Source: Leptasterias polaris (lineage: Eukaryota > Echinodermata > Asteroidea > Forcipulatida > Asteriidae). Taken from it: 64,000 nucleotides of DNA. Every line of letters begins with the position of its first letter. The first letter of the stretch is position 1. A model generated the notes under the pieces. It was not told where the DNA came from and ran no database searches. It was given only the letters and a program-made list of their open reading frames with translations. This document shows positions 51,801 to 61,300 of the stretch, piece after piece. The position numbers and the translations under genes were made by a program. The stretch is from contig JAZGTN010000213.1 in the NCBI GenBank assembly GCA_037783415.1, positions 744,001 through 808,000 of the forward strand. The letters are read 5' to 3'.

Positions 51801-52157
51801 GGCTCACAGTCCCTACCTGATCACGTTGGTTTTCCATATTTAGGTCCCTTCCCCCCTCCTGATTATTTCTATTATTGTCTTCTCTGCACAGATATCTTCT
51901 GGTTACAGCGTTAGTCACTTTTGATGGTCCCATTGGTTTCATCACCAATAAGATTTAAATGAAAATCAAACTACTAGAGACTGGCAACCTGAATTATTCC
52001 TAAATGTCAACAAAATCAAAGTTGAAAGGTGCTAAATTTTAAGGAAGCTAATTGATTACTTACCCCCCACCCATGATATGGCTAGCAGAGCTACCTCCTC
52101 CAGCCCCAGTCAGCACTTCGCTGCTGTGGCTGTTGGTTCCACTGCTGCTGTTGCCGA

Positions 52158-52189
<32 letters not shown>

Positions 52190-52289
52190 CTGCTGCATTT
52201 GTCTCTGTAGCTGGTTTGAGAACTGCTGTTGAGCACTGCTGTATGAGAACTGCTGTATTTGTCGGTAAAGGAACTGATGCAGTTGTTGC

Positions 52290-52342
<53 letters not shown>

Positions 52343-55300
52343 TTTTTGATGTCTGTGGTGCTCAAACTGGGCTTGCCGATTGTTGAATTGATTGCTGGGT
52401 CTGGCGTTACCCCTAGGCCTACTCCCTCTTGGCAAGCGCCTGCTGTAACGGACGTTGTTGCTGCTGCTGTTGTCTTTCTTTGAGCTGTGGGGAAAAAATT
52501 AAATAAAAATACATTTTCAAGGATCTATCAAACAACATATGACCCTGCTTTGAATTGAGCGTTATTGATGTACTATGGGTGAGATTGTACACAAAATTTT
52601 AGCTCCTGAAAAATTTGTAGTAATCTCTCCTCTTGGAATTGGATATACATGTAAGATGACACCCCCATGCCCCCCCACCTCCCCCGAACACAGGGTGGTT
52701 CATTTTAGAGGCTAACAAGCTCTCTACATCACCACAAATGGAAATCTCCACATCATTACAAGGGGCCCTTTCCACAACCCTGTCTGTCACCAATTTTGAC
52801 ACAGTGCGCATTTTGCATCATGTTACCAAAACCAAACGAAGCCCACAGCCGGAGATGAAGCTTAAGCCGAGGTTTGAAAAAGCTCAAGCAGAAGGTATTA
52901 CAAAGGCCATCTTTCCTGTATACATTTTGAGACATTGCATGATTTGGTATCAATGTACAGGTATGTATCCAGTTTGCGGTGACACCAGTTATTGGTTACT
53001 ACCGCGAAAACGTACCCCATGTGATATTATCTACTTAGCTGTGCAGATTGTTCTTGCAAGAACTATAGATCTTGCTGTTATTCTACTTCCGCGGGGTAGA
53101 TTTCGGAATTCACGCGGCCTTCTTAGTTTTAAAAAGAACTGTCTGCCTGAGGGTGGGTAGTAAAGTCTCCAACAATGCCAAACTTTCAAATCATGTTCCG
53201 ATAGTACTTTTGCAACAGGTTCACTTCTCCTTTTTCAATCCTTTGAATGTACTAATAGAATGATCAGTCTACCTGAGTAATGAGATTGAGATATGGTAAT
53301 GGTTAGCAGGCCTTGTGCTTGAGCTTTTTAAAAAGTAGCATACTTGGCCAGTAAACTGTGGGTTTTACTTGCCCACAGGAAGTTGCCTGAAATTTCAAAC
53401 ATGTATTGTGAAAACTTTATCTTGTTGACGTATCAGTGGTCGCACTCACAACCCAGTTAATTGGTAAAATGAAAGTACATACATTCACACACTCAAAAAT
53501 AAATGTTCGAAATGTATTATTCTTCATTCAATAACAGATGAAGTATGAGCATTATTTAGGAAATAACAGTGTGGGTAGCCGGTCTTCACTGCGTGGTAAT
53601 GACCGGGGTGGTGGCTGGCCGCTGTTAATAGCGGCCAGCCACTATTAACAGCGGCCAGCCGCTATTAACAGCGGCCAGCCACCAACCAAGGTCATTACCA
53701 CGCAGTGAAGACCGGCTACCCACACTGTTATTGCCATTAATAAATACCTTTAACGAAGAAAAAGGGTAGTAATCATCAGAATTTGTGATTTTTCTTTCGC
53801 CGTAAATTTTGGAAATAATCCACTCATGTTCAGGGGCCATTCTTTTGGCTGTTCAACTTTTGCGTGGCTCCTACACCTAGTCCCCTGCACTTAATTAACT
53901 ATATCAGAAATGTGCATATTTTGAAGAACCAGACTTTTAAAGTAACATCACTATAAATAGAAACACTTTGTTTGGTGTACGGCTTTATGCTTTGCATTAC
54001 CTTGGCTTCATGCACGTACCAGCTACCAAAATGATACATTGTCTGCGCTACCAAAATGATACATTGTCCTGTCCTCGTAAAAAAAAATAAAAAAATACGC
54101 GCAAAGAAACAGATTTGATAGTTTCCGCACAGCAAGCACGGTGCAAAACGAACTTTTACACAACATTGTGCTTGTTTAGGGGCCATTTATTTGCTAGTTT
54201 ACAGAGCCGGTCTATTATCACATGTTAATACACCCCCACGTGACCAGTCCTCGACCAATCAGAATGCACAAACTCTCCAAGGTATGTATTAATAACAAAT
54301 AGGTAGCACAGTTGTTAGTAATCCAACAGGGCAAGTTGGGAAGTGGTGTTTACTAGCCTGTAGCAGTTTTTACTAGACAGTGTATGCCGGGCTAGTGTTA
54401 AGGGCAAACCCTGGTTAAGGCAATGAAGAGACAGAATGTATGTAAGTAGCAAATTTGTGTTAGTTGCAATGGAGGAGCACAAACTTTTGTTGCTAAATTC
54501 ATAACTTTCACTATGTAGCACATGTCAAAATGGTATAGAAAGAAAATATAGAGATTGTAATTTTTAAGCAAGTAAAATGCAAACGAAGAAGAAAACACCA
54601 ACAAAGATAAGAGGCTGTTGACTCTTGCAAGGCGTGCACCCAAGAATGAGAAAGGACAATAATCAAATTGAAACCAAATTGTTAAAAGGACAACCAACAA
54701 ATTATCTAAATGAACCATTTGGAACTGGTATCCGACAAGCTGGACCCAACTTCATGAAGCTGTTAGTGTTAAGCAGAAAATGATGCATAGCACAGGTCCA
54801 TAAGCAATATAAAGCACCGGTAACCAGATAAGTAATAAATGTCAAACACTTTTTATTGCTTAGCAAATTTCCTAAGCGCAGACAATTCTGGTTAAGCAAT
54901 AACTGGATAACACATCCAAAAAGCACATCTACATTTTCGTGCATGATTCCCAGCTTACCGGATCATATTAAACTTTCACTTTCTCCATCACTAGCTTTGT
55001 TCGAAACTTCCCTCAAGATTCAGCTAATGAGGACTGCATTTAAACGATCCCTTCTAATCTTCTAATGTTTCACTGCACCATGAGCATCTTTAGATGGATA
55101 CCGGCGCATTATAAATGGTTATTATTATTATTTTGATAAGCAGATTAGTAACAGCTTCTGCTTACAAAGACCATGAGATTGAGCTTCGGAACAACATTTA
55201 TGGTGCTGTTTGCTGCTGATTTGTCCCGTTTACGGCCTACAGAATTCCGCGCTTTGCAGGGCGCCGTATGCGCAGAATTCTTCACCAAGCAGCGCAATGA

Positions 55301-58300
55301 AAAAGCACTCCGCACTTATGCCAGAAATATAAGCTAATACCCTGATCTCAGACAAACATGTCCATGTTTGATGTTTACTCTCTACACTCTCGTGTGCTGA
55401 CTTTAAGGGTGTGTACAACATTGGTAATTGCCAAAGACCTGTATCCACACTTGATGCGACCCAACATATACATGAAATAACAAACCTGTGAAAGTTTAAG
55501 CTCAATCGGTCTTCGGAGTCATGAGAAAAGAGTGAAAACCCCAATTATATGTTTTAACTTTTTTTTTTTTTACCAAATAATAAACCACAAGGGAAACTGT
55601 TGGCGGTTTCCCTATTTTGTCAATATCTTTGTTCGGGGGGGGGGGGGGGGGGGGGGGGGGGTGCCAGTCAGAAGCCATTCAACCGCAAACTGCCGTGTAG
55701 CCAGGGATCACACCCAAGTATACGATACAACCTGGGAAGCGGCAGTCAGGGGATCACCTTAAGGGGATGCGACTTTTTATATCAGATATCAAATAATAAA
55801 CCACATAGGGAAACCGCCAACATAGGGCTAGATAGCTCAGTTGGTAGAGCGCCGGCACGTTAAACCGGAAGTCGTTGGTTCAAATCCCGCTCTAGTCAAC
55901 TTTTCTTTGTTCAACCCAAAATCTTTTTTTTTTACATCGGATTTTATCCTGCAGGATAAAGACTTTTACTCGTTTCCTAAAAACTATGGCATATCAAGCA
56001 AAACTATTTCAAGGGAAATTTTCCACCATGACCATCTTTATACCATGTAAGTTATGTGCAAATCTGTGAACATTTATATTTTCAATCTTACCAATGTTGT
56101 ACACACAACATCTAGTGCAGTTTGGGAGCATTGATGATGAGGTGATCCCAGAAGTGGTGGAATGTTTGTCTGACACCCGGGTACTTTGAGCAAAATGGAC
56201 GTCATTAAGTGTGGAGAGCAATCGGGCCCGAGCTGAACATGAACAACCACCACAATACAACTTGCACAATTATAAGAATGAAGCCATGCACTAACTAAGG
56301 AATATCTAAACGTTAAAAAGATGATACATTTAAAAACCAAACTTGGAATATAATCCAAAAAATATCAATAATAAAATGAGGTGATCCTTTTTCTAAGAGG
56401 GTATGATGGTAATTAAACATAAAATGGAGGCTGCATGCCTAAGTGTATTGCCTGTTGGTTGAAGCGATCTCTCTGAAGCTTGGTTGACTGAGCCAGCTGG
56501 CTGACCTTGACTCTGTGCCTCACATGCAGGACTGGGCTCCACCTGGGGCCAATGGGATGGAAAAGGGTGAAAGGACCAGGAATAGGAGCGGGAGGGGTTA
56601 GGGAATAATTCGGCAAGAGTAAATTATCAAAAAGAACAACGATAACAAAACTTATAAAGAGTTTATTTGAGCACAAAAACCTGCTTAGAACAGAAAAATC
56701 TTGCTTTAGAGAACTGGGTTACCAGCCTGCAAACATTGTACTGTATATTGTTTTGGATTCGGTTCCACGCTTATTTTTGCTTTAATTTGCAGATTTTTCT
56801 CAATACAGCCAAGGGACTGAGAAGGACTTGGTTTCAAGTTTTTATCCATCAAAATCCAACTGCATGTCTCATTTTTGACCACATAAAGGCTTGTGTGAAC
56901 TGAACTTACATTACATGATGCAAAACAAGTAAAACAAACTGTATTTTTTGTTTTGTTTTTGTTATTATATTATCATTTTTCATTTGGCAATTGATAAAAG
57001 AAAACAATATACAGGCTGTCGAAAAAGATAAAACTATACATAATTGTGATGAAATTTGATATGTTATCCTATTTTGACTGCCTGTATGTGGTTTTCTTGT
57101 TTCAACAACATAATAAATGATAGGACTCCAATTTGTAAAAACTGAAAATTACCTTTGGCAGAAGTCACTGTTTTTGACCCCCCCCCCCCCCCACCCCGCA
57201 CCTTAAACTTTATTTGGGAACCTTCCCGCATTACTGTTTGTGGACTCTTAACAGGATCGATACGCATAATACGACAAGTCAGCCAAGTATTGTATTTTGC
57301 TTCTCTTTTTTCATGGTCAATCAAACTCAAGCAAAAAGATCAAGGGGGAGGAGTCTGGAGGAGTTAGGTTGATTAGGGTTAACCACCAGGGATGAATCGG
57401 TCATGGAACGGGTAGAGAGGGTAAGGGTGTACTGTATATCAGGACAGAGGACTTAGCCCATTCCAGAGGCCTCTCCTTCTCACCTTATCTTCATAATAAA
57501 GCTGCTCAGCTTGAAATGCCTCCTCAGTATTCTCTGGAGTTACTTCCTCCGACTTGGCCCCTCCCTGACTCATTTCTCTCTCCATCTCGTTCAGCTTCTC
57601 TTTCTTCTTCTGTTGCTTCGAGACCAGACTCTTCATATCACCCTGTTGCTCTTCTTCCTTGGTCTTCTTCTCCTGACCGCTGCGGCTGAACTGTTTTGAG
57701 ACATTCTTGAATCGGGCAGGATCATTCCGAGGACTTCTGAAGAAGTCCGGTTCGTTGGCGTGGTGGTGTCGGTTTCTTTTGCGATCCTTGTACGCGGCAA
57801 TAGTGTAGTTCTGCATTAGCTTCTTCAGTTCCGGGACGACCAGTCTTTTGCTGTAACTCACATCAGTCCCACTTTCTTCCATCTCCTTCCGCCTTCCATA
57901 AGGATGATTGCGACGAGATGCTCTAGATTCCTTCATAGTAGTAGTAGATTTACAGAATGTACTTTGGCCATGTTCTTTAACAGCGCCATCAATCACCATG
58001 GCATCAATTGGCTTTTTAGTTCCCACTGCCTCAGCAGTTGAGTCAGATTTTGTGTTCTGCAGCTCTTTGACCTCAGTATCCAGACCTTTGACCTGAACTG
58101 TGTTGTTGTGCTTTCCACTCTTGGAAAACATAGATAAGGAAGCTTGTGACGATAGAAACAAGGGTAGCTTCTGTGGCAAGATCTCTGCTGCTTTTGTCTC
58201 TACAGGGGTAGGTTTGATTTGGGGTCTACTGTCGGTCAGCAGTCTATCCCTTATTTCAGTATCATCAATAACCTCATTTTCAAGAACCGATAACCTAAGG

Positions 58301-61300
58301 GATTCTGTGCTCTTCTTCTCATCAGTGCGGGGAACTTCAGTGGGACTTTTTCCTCCTGGAGATAGAGGGAGATATTTCAAATAAAGACGTTTTTGTTTGG
58401 GGTGAGTTGATTTTAATTCAAGATGATCTTTTTCTCATGAAGCTGATTGACACAGCTGTGTGCAGCACTTTTAGCTAATGATTTTTAACAGGACCATGAC
58501 ATGCAAGATACTATGTAGCAGTAAGGGGCCATTCAGAATAATCAATGTTAAAAAATGTTGACTACCCACCCACCATAAATTGTGTTTTTTAAATATTGAC
58601 AGACTATTAAACATACCCCTATACACTAAAGAAAAAAGTAAGGCCTCAAATGAAGCCGATATTTTAGATCAATAATCTCCCACCCAGCTCAGGACTTGTC
58701 AATGGTTTTTCCTGGCTTCCATCATGCAACTTTGAAGTTGAGGAGTTTGTTGCCATTTAGTATCAGGCACGGAGGTCAGCTATTGAAACAATGTTGACAG
58801 CACAGCTATGACAGACGAACTGGAAGAGGCCCCTTTGGTATTTTTCCTCTTTAAGAATTTATGATGGTTTTTGTTCTCTTATTTTATTTGTAAATAGATT
58901 TCCGTTTTTATGTTTTTTTTTTTTTTTACCAGCTCACCCACAATTTTGAAGACAAAAAAACATTGTTTATTCTGAATGGAAGTAGAAAATACAACTTTCT
59001 TGTGAATTTCTTGAAAGCACTGAACAAATCAAACACGTTTCTGTTGTCTTATCCAGACATCAGTGCTCCTGAAAATGGGCAACACCCCGCAAGAGTATTT
59101 AAGAGATTTTTGAAAAGATAGTAAATAAAAATGGGGGGAAAAAAATCTAAATTGGACAATATAAAATTGCAGCGTGCCATTGCTTACTTATGAAATAATA
59201 ATTAATAATAGTTCACTTCAGAAATATAGTTTTCATGCAATTCTACAATGAAAAGAAAAACATTTTTACAGCAAATCACAAATGTAAATTTTCAAAGATG
59301 TGCGAAGCAAAAAATCTACTGCTGAATGCAAGTTTGACAAAGCAAAAAATAAGTTAGAATTGAGCTCGGGAAAGAAAATAAACAGTTGGATGCTCCAAGA
59401 TGTGTTTCAATCTGACATGCTTAGCAAAGTGTGATTCCACAATACAAAATACTACTAAAATCTCACAGATTATTATTATTAATACTATTTATACACATTT
59501 CTGATAGTGAAACCACTATTGCCTCATACGTGAACTTAACCACTGTAGCTCGCAAGCCCGAGGAAACCTGTAAACAAGGGTGCTTGCTATGTGAACCACA
59601 AACACTGGGTTAACCCCTACTCTTCAACTACAGGTGTTCTGGGTTCTTTTACGTGCCTAACCCATCAAAGTACATAGGACCTGAGGCTTAATATCCAGTC
59701 CTTAACTCTTTCAGCGCCAAACTCGTACATGTACGAGGTATATTTGTTAGTGCGAAATCGCCAACCTCGTACATGTACGAGGTAGAGTAAACAAGTTATC
59801 ACACAGGGGCGCTCTCGCTCTTTCTAATGGTACATGTAAAAAATTTATTCATGTACGACCTGTTTTTTTTCTTTCTTTGAATTCTTGCGGGAGAGCGTAG
59901 TTTCGGCTTGTGAGAAAAAATGGCGGCGCCAAGTAAAGGAGCAAAAAAGTGCAGAATTCCCGTGTGCAGGACAGTGTTTCAGGGTGTATCACTATTTATA
60001 ACACCCCTTCCTTTGATTCTATCTGTTGATTGGCCGAGAGCGTGTCACATGGTGTTGTATATTTTTACTCTTGTACATGTTCACCGACCAAACGAACTAT
60101 TCAACGCACTATTCAACAATAGCCTAGGAACCGATGTACTAGTGCATGGATACCCTGGTACCCTGACTACATTGACTTCAAACATTGATTTAAACGAGCT
60201 GCTTGACAACCTCGAACCCGGTGTAATGAACAAAATGTGTGCATTTGAAATACGGTTTAGAGAACGAACGTAACAGCAGTAGTCTGGTACCCTCTTATTT
60301 TGTCAAAACTCGGTGTTTCAACGTAAGATTTTACAGTTCTTGTTTGACGATTGATTGCGACGTACGTAAAGTTTTTTGACGATTGATTCTACCAGAAAAA
60401 TGGAGGACAATGAGCCCCGTCCGCGATTTGTTTTACTTACTGAAGATGAATTACGAGATTTTATAGACTCAGCAGATTCAAAGAACACTAAAAGCAGCAT
60501 AAAATACGTCGAAAGAATTGTTCAACAGTACTGTTCTGCACGCAACACAACGTTGGAGATAGTGGATCACATGATGAATAAAGGTGTTGTGTGAATTAAT
60601 TTTATTAAAGTATACAGATAGAATCAAAGGAAGGGGTGTTATAAAACAAATATTGACTGCTTTGTCTCGTGGCATAGTAAAACTAGTCATTCTCGGTGAT
60701 CCCCGGAGCAGCCTATCTTCCCGAGGCGAAGCCGAGGGAAGATAGGCTGCTCCGAGGATCACCTCGAGTGACTAGTTTTACTATGCCACTCGAAGCAGTC
60801 AATATTTGTATAGAGCGTGACTACTATTGACTTTCGAATGTACCAAGGATATACCAGAGAGCAAGATACAACAAGTTTGGTGAGTAAAACTTATTTACTT
60901 TTTTTTTTACAGAATTTTGAAAATAAAAAAAAAAACGCTCGAAGTTGGGCACTTTAGGGTTAAACTTTTGAAATGTTGCAGGCACTGAAAGAATTAAGGA
61001 CAACGCAATTCAATAAAGTATCTAGCTCAAGGACACAAGTGCCACGACCGGGACTCGAACCCACACTCTACATGGTACGCCAGATGAATCTTAGGCAGGT
61101 TGAACTGCAATGGTTTTGACAAATTGTTCAAGTCTTTTTTATGTTTTAATATATATGGTCTCTGTATGAACGCATATTTTGAAATTTTTGAAAATCCACA
61201 AGACCGGAGCGCTTGTAGCTAAAAATTCTTTTAGGACCAGAAATTTTTGACCAAGACCGGATTCAAAATGAGAACATACATTTCCTGATTCCTAACAACA

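Larger units (their letters stand above)
59706..60993. mobile_element. TTAA-flanked piggyBac-like element, 1,288 bp, with nested repeats
   Basis: TTAA at 59702-59705 and 60994-60997 flank inverted ends CTCTTTCAGCGCC / GGCACTGAAAGAA (11 of 13 match). Inside are two copies of the palindrome CTCGTACATGTACGAG (59723, 59766), a perfect 31-bp inverted pair (59996-60026 and 60614-60644), a 164-nt palindrome and two short plus-strand frames. No transposase is present. Confidence 0.83.
59449..61065 (-). mobile_element. tRNA-Leu-derived SINE, split by a TTAA element
   Basis: 59449-59701 matches the body of the SINE at 27727-28082, and 60998-61065 continues it (AAGTATCTAGCTCAAGGACAC, CACGACCGGGACTCGAACCC). 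The missing join is filled by the insertion at 59706-60993. The tRNA head is cut short at about 61065. Confidence 0.8.

Noticed and set aside
52738..53160. 140-codon plus-strand ORF
   Set aside because: Random-looking composition inside an intron; no splice sites or motifs.
55825..55897. Functional tRNA gene
   Set aside because: The anticodon stem is poorly paired, the base before the anticodon is not T, and related heads with SINE tails occur nearby.
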